Part shown: piece after piece, positions 34,877 to 41,023 of the stretch
How positions within the stretch are numbered: position 1 is the first letter of the stretch
Layout: every line of letters starts with the position of its first letter
Origin: Effusibacillus dendaii
Lineage (GTDB): Bacteria; Bacillota; Bacilli; Tumebacillales; Effusibacillaceae
NCBI RefSeq assembly: GCF_015097055.1
Contig: NZ_AP023366.1
Location: 124,001-188,000, forward strand
DNA: 64,000 bases
Direction: 5' to 3'
The notes under the pieces: model-generated
The model's database searches: none
Told to the model about the DNA's origin: nothing
The model's input: only the letters and a program-made list of their open reading frames with translations
Program-made: the position numbers and the translations under genes

Positions 34877-35230
34877 GTGGCAGATGGAATTTTATTAACC
34901 GACGTGCAGCCGAATATCGAATTTCGGGAAACGGGAGCTTTGTTCAAAACTTTGATCGACACGCCTGCTCTGAAGGTTGTGATGATCAATCTGAAAAAAG
35001 GGCAGCGGGTGGATTGGCATCGTGCCAATGTGCAGATCAGCGTATTTGTGGAACGGGGCGTCATCCAGTTTGGCGTAAGGGAAGATGGGGCGGAAGAAAC
35101 ACACAGGATGCTGCCTGGGATGAGTATTACGCTAAAGGCAAATCTGGATCATAACCTGTCAGCCGAGCAGGATTCAGTCGTCCTGGTGTATAAGACACCA
35201 AACCCCCAATCGCTGCTGCGCTTGGAGTAA
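34877..35230 (+). CDS. Cupin-domain protein
   Basis: Small cytosolic beta-barrel protein of 117 residues. Cupin motif 1 region reads GQRVDWHRANVQISVFVERG and motif 2 ANLDHNLSAEQDSVVLVYK. Only isolated histidines are seen, so the usual metal ligand set is partly missing. GTG start after AAGGGTG. It precedes duplicated element B and the DoxX gene. Function unknown; small cupins of this type often sit near redox or sulfur genes. Confidence 0.75.
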   Translation: MADGILLTDVQPNIEFRETGALFKTLIDTPALKVVMINLKKGQRVDWHRANVQISVFVERGVIQFGVREDGAEETHRMLPGMSITLKANLDHNLSAEQDSVVLVYKTPNPQSLLRLE

Positions 35231-35245
35231 CGGCAGGCGAAAACA

Positions 35246-35375
35246 GATTTTGACAGAGAAAACAGAGGCCAAATTCGGGGAACATTCCGGTTCATTATCG
35301 GGGAGTTCCCCGACTTATTTTTTGTATGCCTCCCTTTACAATGAAAGTGTAAGGAAGCACAAATGGTGCAAGGAG
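35246..35375 (+). repeat. Intergenic element B, copy 1 (before doxX)
   Basis: 130-base block repeated without gaps at 37671-37800 with about 92% identity. Three segments can pair: A (35275-35283, TCGGGGAAC), B (35298-35304, TCGGGGA) and C (35307-35313, TCCCCGA), with TTATTTTTT after C. C can pair with B (perfect palindrome) or with A. A second inverted repeat, TTACA-ATGAAAG-TGTAA, and a TACAAT (35337-35342) lie downstream. It ends at the doxX ribosome site. Confidence 0.8.
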
Positions 35376-35383
35376 GGATTATT

Positions 35384-35902
35384 ATGGTGAGATGGCTGCG
35401 CGAAGCGGTGGCGGCAAGTTGGCTATTATTGATCGGAAGGTTATGGCTCGGATACGAGTGGCTCACAGCAGGGGTGGAAAAAGTGTCGGACCCTACTTGG
35501 ACAGGCAACCAGGCAGGGGTGGCGCTGACCAATTTTCTGAAAGGGGCTTTGAGCAAGGGGACGGGCGCACACCCGGAAGTACAGGGGTGGTTTATGGATT
35601 TCCTGAACGGTGCGGTGATTCCGAATACAAAAGTATTCACCTATCTGGTTCCGTGGGGGGAAGTACTGGTCGGGATCGCACTGTTGACAGGATGTCTGAC
35701 TACGTTTGCCGCCTTGGCGGGGGCGTTTATGAACACGATGTTCCTGCTGGCCGGTACCAGCAGCACCAATCCGCAAATGTTGATCATGGCCATCATCATT
35801 ATGGTGGCCGGGTTGAATGCCGGAAAAATCGGCCTGGATCGGTACGTGATCCCTTGGCTGCGAAAACGCATTCCGCTCTTGGCCAATCCTAAGCTTCGAT
35901 AA
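35384..35902 (+). CDS. DoxX-family membrane protein
   Basis: Integral membrane protein of 172 residues with about four helices (around 8-28, 80-100, 105-125, 130-150). It matches the DoxX/TQO small-subunit family (GRLWLGYEWLTAGVEKV; GEVLVGIALLTGCLTT). In archaea DoxD is part of thiosulfate:quinone oxidoreductase; in bacteria DoxX members act in redox or sulfur-stress complexes. AAGGAGGG selects the ATG at 35384. Its neighbours YedE and YedF support a sulfur or selenium link. Confidence 0.85.
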   Translation: MVRWLREAVAASWLLLIGRLWLGYEWLTAGVEKVSDPTWTGNQAGVALTNFLKGALSKGTGAHPEVQGWFMDFLNGAVIPNTKVFTYLVPWGEVLVGIALLTGCLTTFAALAGAFMNTMFLLAGTSSTNPQMLIMAIIIMVAGLNAGKIGLDRYVIPWLRKRIPLLANPKLR

Positions 35903-35937
35903 GGGGTATAGCTGACAAAGACATTGATGACAACCTG

Positions 35938-36008
35938 AACCGGTATCCTTAGATTTGAACTGTCACCCGTAAGAGGGTCACAGTTCAGATTAGGAATACC
36001 GGTTTTTT
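35938..36008 (+). terminator. Strong intrinsic terminator after doxX
   Basis: Very long stem from 35938 to 36004 (outer AACCGGTA with TACCGGTT, inner GAACTGT with ACAGTTC, apex CCC/GGG), followed by TTTTTT. Confidence 0.9.
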
Positions 36009-36119
36009 GGGCTAAAGACTTAAAGAAGCCAAAAATGATGATTGTGGAATATATCCTACATATAATAAAATAAAGTTATTATATTTATAATACTTTTTGA
36101 AGGGGAGAGGCAAAATTCA

Positions 36120-37349
36120 ATGAATCTGTATTCGAAAATATTTCGACAATATTGGAACCCTTACATTGCGATCAGCATTGCCGGCTTGATTAGTGCGTTC
36201 TATTTTGGCATAACGGGCACTGTTTGGGCCGTTACCGGGGAATTCACCAGATTCGGAGGACACATTTTAAAGTGGTTCGGGGTCGATGTTTCGGATTGGG
36301 CCTATTTTAAGCTGATTGGCATGCAAGGCACTCCAACTGATCGCACAGACGGATGGATTGTAATTGGAATGTTGTTGGGAGCACTTATTACGATTTTACT
36401 TAGCAACAACTTCAAAATCCGCGTCCCGAAACAGAAACGCCGCCTTGTGCAAGGTTTTATTGGTGGAATTATAGCCGGATTTGGCGCACGGCTTGCACTT
36501 GGTTGTAATCTTGCCGCATTTTTCACCGGTGTTCCTCAGTTTTCATTTCATTCATGGATTTTCATGCTTACAACAGCCATTGGAACCTTCTTCGGTGTCA
36601 AAGTGGTAAATACACGATGGTGGCTTGGAAAACCCAATTTGAGAAAAGGTTCCCCGAAGCCGATTGTGGAAGATCATTCACGGAGTTTCAACATTCAACC
36701 TATTTTAGGTTTACTGATTGCATGTCTCTACATCGGAGTCGTGGTGTATTTCTTCGCGGCCGGTAAGCATCTTTTGGCTGTTGCAAGTATAGCGGGAGCT
36801 ATGTTTGGTATTCTGATTGAACGAGGACAAATTTGCTTCACTTCCGCTTTCCGCGATTTATGGATAAGTGGTCGTGCGATTATGTCCAAAGCTATCGCGG
36901 TTGGTATGATGGTCAGTGTTGTGATAACATTTTTCTATATTCAAACCGGTTCCGTCGCTCTCATCAAAGTGGCGGCTCCTAGTACCGCAATCGGTGGGCT
37001 GCTTTTTGGATTCGGTATCGTGCTTGCCGGTGGATGTGAAACCGGCATGATGTATCGCGCAATGGAAGGGCAATTGTTATTCTGGGTTGTGGGGGTAGGC
37101 AATATTGTCGGGGCTACCCTTTTGGCATACGGGTGGGATCACCTTGGAATTTTTAACGCGCTTGCTAAAAATTGGCCAAAAGTGAACTTGATTGAACTGT
37201 GGGGACCTGCAGGAGCACTGTTTGGAACGATTGTGATGCTGATTGTCTGGTTTTTACTCTCCAATTGGTGGGAATCCAGATATCGTTATGGAAGTGGGCT
37301 TAAAAATCAAGAAACTGAACACCTTACTCACCGTACAACGGAGGCTTAG
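36120..37349 (+). CDS. YeeE/YedE-family thiosulfate or selenium-compound transporter
   Basis: Polytopic membrane protein of 409 residues (about nine to ten helices). It has the conserved cysteines of the family in LALGCNLAAFFTG, RGQICFTSAFRDL and AGGCETGMMYRA. In E. coli-type TsuA these relay thiosulfate; YedE members adjacent to YedF are linked to selenium metabolism. Both halves of the two-fold repeat are present. yedF follows after two bases, so the pair is an operon. Substrate (thiosulfate against a selenium species) is undecided, but the partner's TGA codon favours a selenium role. Confidence 0.88.
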   Translation: MNLYSKIFRQYWNPYIAISIAGLISAFYFGITGTVWAVTGEFTRFGGHILKWFGVDVSDWAYFKLIGMQGTPTDRTDGWIVIGMLLGALITILLSNNFKIRVPKQKRRLVQGFIGGIIAGFGARLALGCNLAAFFTGVPQFSFHSWIFMLTTAIGTFFGVKVVNTRWWLGKPNLRKGSPKPIVEDHSRSFNIQPILGLLIACLYIGVVVYFFAAGKHLLAVASIAGAMFGILIERGQICFTSAFRDLWISGRAIMSKAIAVGMMVSVVITFFYIQTGSVALIKVAAPSTAIGGLLFGFGIVLAGGCETGMMYRAMEGQLLFWVVGVGNIVGATLLAYGWDHLGIFNALAKNWPKVNLIELWGPAGALFGTIVMLIVWFLLSNWWESRYRYGSGLKNQETEHLTHRTTEA

Positions 37350-37351
37350 GT

Positions 37352-37600
37352 ATGTCACAAGAAATTGAAAATGTAGATTACACCTTGGATATTCGCGGCG
37401 AGCCCTGACCGTACCCCGTCATATATGCGCTGGATGCGCTAAAAACCATGAAAGCCGGCCAGATTTTACAAGTTATTGCAGATTGTCCGCAATCATTCCG
37501 AAGTGTTCCGGAAGAGGCGGTTAAACATGGATACCAACTTGTGACCGAGCCAAAGAAGGTAGGTCAGGACATTTACTTTTATATCCGCGTAATTAAATAG
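37352..37600 (+). CDS. yedF: YedF/TusA-family protein with in-frame TGA at the catalytic Cys (candidate selenoprotein)
   Basis: 83 codons from ATG 37352 to TAG 37598-37600, with a single in-frame TGA at 37406-37408 (codon 19). Read through, it is a complete YedF-type TusA fold: DIRGEP-U-PYPV, then ALKTMKAGQILQVIADCPQS, GYQLV and FYIRVIK. The TGA replaces the catalytic Cys of the invariant GEPCPxP motif. Downstream, GCGC (37427-37430) pairs with GCGC (37436-37439) around TGGAT, with a loop G 24 bases from TGA, as required of a bacterial SECIS; TCAT/ATGA can extend the stem. It sits two bases after yedE, a selenium-linked partner. Alternative: a fresh nonsense mutation (TGC or TGT to TGA). GGAGG ahead. 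Confidence 0.7.
37427..37439 (+). promoter_or_regulatory. Candidate SECIS apical stem-loop of yedF
   Basis: GCGC-TGGAT-GCGC, 18 bases after the TGA, with G as second loop base. The outer helix TCAT (37419-37422) with ATGA (37448-37451) is possible. The stem is short, so this is suggestive only. Confidence 0.45.
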
Positions 37601-37635
37601 GAATTGGTCAAATAAAACTTGATTAAGAACCGTAG

Positions 37636-37668
37636 GGATGGGATCAATTCTCCCATCCTTCATTTTTG
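37636..37668 (+). terminator. Intrinsic terminator after yedF
   Basis: GGATGGGA (37636-37643) pairs with TCCCATCC (37651-37658), followed by TTCATTTTTG. Confidence 0.8.
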
Positions 37669-37670
37669 AT

Positions 37671-37800
37671 GATTTTGACAGGGAAAACAGATGCCAAATT
37701 CAGGGAACATTCCGGTTCATGATCAGGGAGTTCCCTGACTTATTTTTTGTACGCCTCCCGTTACAATGAAAGTGTAAGGAAGCACGAATGGCGCAAGGAG
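37671..37800 (+). repeat. Intergenic element B, copy 2 (before uspA)
   Basis: Ungapped copy of 35246-35375 with about ten differences. Three of these are linked: segment A (TCAGGGAAC, 37700-37708), B (TCAGGGA, 37723-37729) and C (TCCCTGA, 37732-37738) all change one base so that A:C and B:C pairing survive. A shorter diverged relative lies at 38690-38755. Confidence 0.8.
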
Positions 37801-37834
37801 AATAACAAATCCAGATAAAGGGAGATGCATTCCT

Positions 37835-38266
37835 ATGTTAGGAAAAATATTGTTGGCGGTTGACGGATCGGAACCCGCACAAAAAGCGGTCGATTGGGCA
37901 ATTGATGCATATAGGGCATTGCCTGCAGCTCAATTTCACATTTTATATGTTTTTGAACCGTTCGTTCCTGTAGGAGATATAGGCGGCTATATTCCTACCG
38001 ATTTTCGCATCGAGAGTATGCTGGAGATTCCGGAGGACACCCCTTCCTACCTCGCATTCCAGCAGTTTCCTGACAAGCAGCGCGTGACGCACGAAACGCT
38101 TGTGGGGAATCCGGCGAACGTAATCTGCGAAGAGGCGAGAAAAGGCAAGTTTGATGTGATTGTCGTAGGGAGTGAAGGACACGGCGCGGTGGCTTCTGTG
38201 CTGCTTGGCAGCGTCAGCGCCAAATTGCTGCACAATGCGCCCTGTTCCGTCTTGGTGGTTCGTTAA
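37835..38266 (+). CDS. Universal stress protein, UspA family
   Basis: Cytosolic nucleotide-binding stress protein of 143 residues. It starts with the UspA beta strand (MLGKILLAVDGSEPAQKAVDWA) and has the ATP-binding loop VVGSEGHGAVASVLLGSVSAKLLHNAPCSVLVVR (pattern G-x2-G-x9-G-S/T). The ATG follows AAAGGGAG. Element B lies directly upstream and a terminator follows. A second, damaged UspA gene comes next. Confidence 0.9.
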   Translation: MLGKILLAVDGSEPAQKAVDWAIDAYRALPAAQFHILYVFEPFVPVGDIGGYIPTDFRIESMLEIPEDTPSYLAFQQFPDKQRVTHETLVGNPANVICEEARKGKFDVIVVGSEGHGAVASVLLGSVSAKLLHNAPCSVLVVR

Positions 38267-38284
38267 ATCATAACGGGCAGTAAG

Positions 38285-38314
38285 AAACTCACGGGCGGTT
38301 CCGTGAGTTTTTTA
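38285..38314 (+). terminator. Intrinsic terminator after uspA
   Basis: AAACTCACGG (38285-38294) pairs with CCGTGAGTTT (38301-38310), followed by TTTTT. Confidence 0.9.
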
Positions 38315-38337
38315 TTCAAAGATGGGAGAGATGTCAA

Positions 38338-38589
38338 ATGTTGAAACGTGTACGGGTGGCTGTTGACAATTCAACAGGATCTGATAAAGCGGTCGAATGG
38401 GGGATAAAAACGTTCGCCGAATTGCCTGAGACTGAATACAAGATTCGATTCGTTTATCCTTCTATGATAGTGGCGGGAGAGGCGACTTTTTATACGCCTT
38501 CTTCCATTCGGGCAGAGCATTTGGATGCGAAAGATCTTCCTTCTTAAGTGCTGCACCATGCACCTTGCAGTGTATGGGTCGTCCGATAA
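38338..38589 (+). pseudogene. Decayed universal stress protein gene with internal deletion
   Basis: The frame from ATG 38338 encodes the first 69 residues of a UspA protein (VRVAVDNSTGSDKAVEWG) and stops at TAA 38545-38547. In the same frame, right after the TAA, come the last 13 residues of a UspA protein (VLHHAPCSVWVVR, stop 38587-38589). About 60 middle codons, including the ATP loop, are missing, and the TAA stands where an AAA lysine codon is usual (SKVLHHAP). So an in-frame deletion plus a nonsense change inactivated it. Its paralogue 38 bases from the preceding terminator is intact. Confidence 0.85.
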
Positions 38590-38689
38590 TGAGAGGAACA
38601 GAAAAGAAGCGCTCGAAGATTGGCAGCCGTTTGTCACGGTTGGCGTCATCGAGCGTTTTTTTGTTTGTTTGGAAGGGGGGGTTCTACTT

Positions 38690-38755
38690 TAAATCGGGTA
38701 ATTCCGCGAATCGGTTCAGGGAGTTCTCCGACTCCTTTTGATGCCGCCCCTTACT
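38690..38755 (+). repeat. Diverged third copy of element B
   Basis: Resembles the core of element B: TTCAGGGAGTTCTCCGACT with imperfect B:C pairing, then GCCGCCCCTTAC. The 377-base gap 38590-38966 also holds the cre-like palindrome and the narK promoter described separately. Confidence 0.5.
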
Positions 38756-38764
38756 AAAACAGAA

Positions 38765-38780
38765 TTGTAAACGTTTACGA
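38765..38780 (+). promoter_or_regulatory. cre-like palindrome upstream of narK
   Basis: TTGTAAACGTTTACGA matches the CcpA operator consensus WTGNAANCGNWWNCAW at all but one fixed position and contains a perfect 12-base palindrome. It lies about 140 bases upstream of the predicted narK transcription start; a LacI-family operator of another kind is possible. Confidence 0.4.
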
Positions 38781-38868
38781 ATCCGGATGTGGGGAAATCG
38801 GAATTGAGGAGGGGTTAAGTTAGAACCATTTTTGAACAAATTGTCCGTACTGTATCAGGTTTGTGAAG

Positions 38869-38911
38869 TGTGATTTTGATCACCTTGCCTTGACTGGCGA
38901 GAAAAAATAAT
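38869..38911 (+). promoter_or_regulatory. Fnr/Crp-activated class II promoter of narK
   Basis: TGTGATTTTGATCACC (38869-38884) matches TGTGA-N6-TCACA at nine of ten bases. The -10 is AATAAT (38906-38911). With transcription starting near 38918, the box centres at -41.5, the exact class II activation position. Confidence 0.8.
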
Positions 38912-38966
38912 GGGATTGGCACGAGTGTACCATGTGTCAATAATTATTTGGAAGAAGGTGGAACAG

Positions 38967-40172
38967 ATGTCTAATTCCGAAACCGCAGTTCAAAAAGGTG
39001 CTTCGGCAGTTATCTGGATTAGCACCTTGTCGATGGTGATCGCGTTTGCCGTATGGGCCGCGTTGTCACCGTTGGCCGCTCAATTGCAGAAATTGTACGG
39101 ATTAACCGCAACGGAGAAAAGCGTACTGGTTGCCATCCCCGTGCTTTTGGGGTCGATCATGCGGATTCCCCTAGGGATTCTGACCGATCGGTTCGGCGGC
39201 CGCAAAGTCTACTCGCTGCTGATGCTGTTCCTGATCGCCCCGGCGATTGGTCTCGGCTATGCGAACTCGTATGTTTCGTATATCACCTGGGCATTCCTGC
39301 TCGGGATGGCAGGAACTTCTTTCGCGATTGGTATTTCTTCCGTGGCCAAGTGGTACCCGCCTGAAAAACAGGGTCTGGTGCTTGGCGTGACCGGTATGGG
39401 GAACTTTGGTACGGCAGTGGCAGGATTTTTACTGCCGACTATCGCCAAACAGTATGGGATTTCCTGGGCGTTTTGGAGTTTGGTGATTCCCTGCGCCTTG
39501 GCAGCCGCCGCGATCTTCCTGTTTACTCGCGACCCGGTCGGGCCGAAAACGGTAAAAACGCTGCAGGAACAGTTTGCGACGATGAAGCAGCCAATGGTCT
39601 GGATTTTGTCCCTGTTTTATTTTGTCACATTCGGCGGATTCGTTTCGTTCAGTATTTATCTGCCGAGTTTGCTGGTGGATGTATTTGGAATTACTCCGGT
39701 GGATGCCGGCATGCGGGCTGCCGTGTTCGTGGTATTGGCCACATTGGCACGGCCGGCAGGAGGGTATCTGGCGGACCGATTCGGCGCCAACAAAGTGCTT
39801 TCGTTCGTTTTTCTGCTGGTTTCCCTGTCGGCTGTTACACTGGGGCTGGCGTTGGGACAATTGCTGCTAATGACACTCGTCTGTCTGTTGGCCGCCGTTG
39901 TGGTCGGAATCGGAAACGGTGCCGTATTTAAACTGGTGCCGCAGTATTTTCCAAAAACGACGGGCATCGTAACCGGAATCGTTGGCGCGGCGGGCGGTAT
40001 TGGCGGTTTCTTTCCGCCCGTCGTAATGGGGATCGTCAAAGACGCAACGGATGGATACGCGCTGGGATTCTATCTGTTGCTGCTGTTCACGCTGACCTGC
40101 TTTTTGGTCAAACGGGGCATGGGCAGGGAACAACAAGATGGCGGCAAACCGCATCTGCGCAAGGCAGCCTAA
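38967..40172 (+). CDS. narK: Nitrate/nitrite transporter NarK, major facilitator superfamily
   Basis: Twelve-helix transporter of 401 residues for nitrate uptake and nitrite export. Both nitrate-signature-like glycine motifs are visible: KQGLVLGVTGMGNFGTAVAG (helix 5) and GIVTGIVGAAGGIGGFFPPV (helix 11). The ATG at 38967 follows GAAGAAGGTGG; the frame to 38910 covers the transcription start. The Fnr-type promoter indicates anaerobic induction. A terminator follows. Confidence 0.92.
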   Translation: MSNSETAVQKGASAVIWISTLSMVIAFAVWAALSPLAAQLQKLYGLTATEKSVLVAIPVLLGSIMRIPLGILTDRFGGRKVYSLLMLFLIAPAIGLGYANSYVSYITWAFLLGMAGTSFAIGISSVAKWYPPEKQGLVLGVTGMGNFGTAVAGFLLPTIAKQYGISWAFWSLVIPCALAAAAIFLFTRDPVGPKTVKTLQEQFATMKQPMVWILSLFYFVTFGGFVSFSIYLPSLLVDVFGITPVDAGMRAAVFVVLATLARPAGGYLADRFGANKVLSFVFLLVSLSAVTLGLALGQLLLMTLVCLLAAVVVGIGNGAVFKLVPQYFPKTTGIVTGIVGAAGGIGGFFPPVVMGIVKDATDGYALGFYLLLLFTLTCFLVKRGMGREQQDGGKPHLRKAA

Positions 40173-40186
40173 CCGATGCAAAACGG

Positions 40187-40220
40187 AAGCTGGGAGATCA
40201 AACTGGACTCTCAGCTTTTT
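40187..40220 (+). terminator. Intrinsic terminator after narK
   Basis: AAGCTGGGAG (40187-40196) pairs with CTCTCAGCTT (40208-40217, one G-T pair), followed by TTTTG. Confidence 0.8.
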
Positions 40221-40253
40221 GTTTCCGTTTGTTCACAGCTTTGTCAACACATC

Positions 40254-40296
40254 TGTGACATATTTAACAACCGCGGGTTCATTCCGGAAATACAAT
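40254..40296 (+). promoter_or_regulatory. Fnr/Crp-type class II promoter of the hemerythrin gene
   Basis: TGTGACATATTTAACA (40254-40269) matches TGTGA-N6-TCACA at nine of ten positions. The -10 is TACAAT (40291-40296). Predicted start near 40303 puts the box at -41.5, identical geometry to the narK promoter. Confidence 0.7.
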
Positions 40297-40325
40297 AACG
40301 TTACCAATTCAAAGGAGTGATCGTC

Positions 40326-40880
40326 ATGTTTGAACCGAGCCGTAACGAACATGCAGGCTGCCTGAGCCAATTCGGCGATGCGTCTGCCGCCGTGTCTTAT
40401 TGCGCCGCCCTAAAACAGTTGTGGGAAGAACATTCGCCGCTTCGTCGGCAGATGGAACAAATGGAGGAGAACGCGAACCAGTTACGGGAAGTTGCCGATG
40501 CCAAACTTGGTTCCGCATTTCAGGAACTTGTGAATAAGGAGAAACGGTTCCATCAGGAGTTGGAAGTCCATTCGGCCAAAGAGGAAGACGGACTGTTCCC
40601 GATGATGGGACGCTATATCGGCACTGAAACCGGCCCCATTGCCGTGATGGAGTATGAACACAGCGAGGCGAAACGGAATCTGGCGGAATTTGAAGCGGCA
40701 GTCGACCGGATTGGCAATTCGATTGGAAAAGAGACAGTCGATGAAGTGGTCGCTCCGCTGTTGAAGGCATGCTCGATTCTGTTCGACCATTTCAGGAAAG
40801 AAGAACATGTGCTGTTTCCGATGGCAGAACGCATTTTGACCGATACGGAAAAGGAAGAACTGCGGCAAATCGTTTGTTAA
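40326..40880 (+). CDS. Hemerythrin HHE-domain protein
   Basis: Di-iron four-helix-bundle protein of 184 residues, cytosolic. Iron-ligand histidines and carboxylates are seen in LWEEHSPLRRQ, HQELEVHSAKEEDGLFP, MEYEHSEAK and FDHFRKEEHVLFP. An N-terminal segment with two cysteines (HAGC, SYCAAL) resembles RIC/YtfE iron-sulfur repair proteins more than plain hemerythrins. AAAGGAG selects the ATG at 40326. With an Fnr-type promoter and nar genes downstream, a role in NO detoxification or Fe-S repair during nitrate respiration is likely. Confidence 0.85.
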   Translation: MFEPSRNEHAGCLSQFGDASAAVSYCAALKQLWEEHSPLRRQMEQMEENANQLREVADAKLGSAFQELVNKEKRFHQELEVHSAKEEDGLFPMMGRYIGTETGPIAVMEYEHSEAKRNLAEFEAAVDRIGNSIGKETVDEVVAPLLKACSILFDHFRKEEHVLFPMAERILTDTEKEELRQIVC

Positions 40881-41023
40881 ACAACCGCAAAAATCAGGAT
40901 TTTTCACCGTCAGTATCGGAATTTTCCCTGATACGAAAGAGACGGTCCGTCAGATAAACTGATTGTAAAGAACGAATTTTTTAAAAAATCGATTTTACCG
41001 CCAATGGTGGAAGGGAGACCCAG

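Noticed and set aside
36035-36060. Crp/Fnr-type site near TGTGGAATATATCCTACA before yedE
   Set aside because: It is palindromic but lacks the TGTGA half-site (TGTGG) and its spacing differs; left unassigned.
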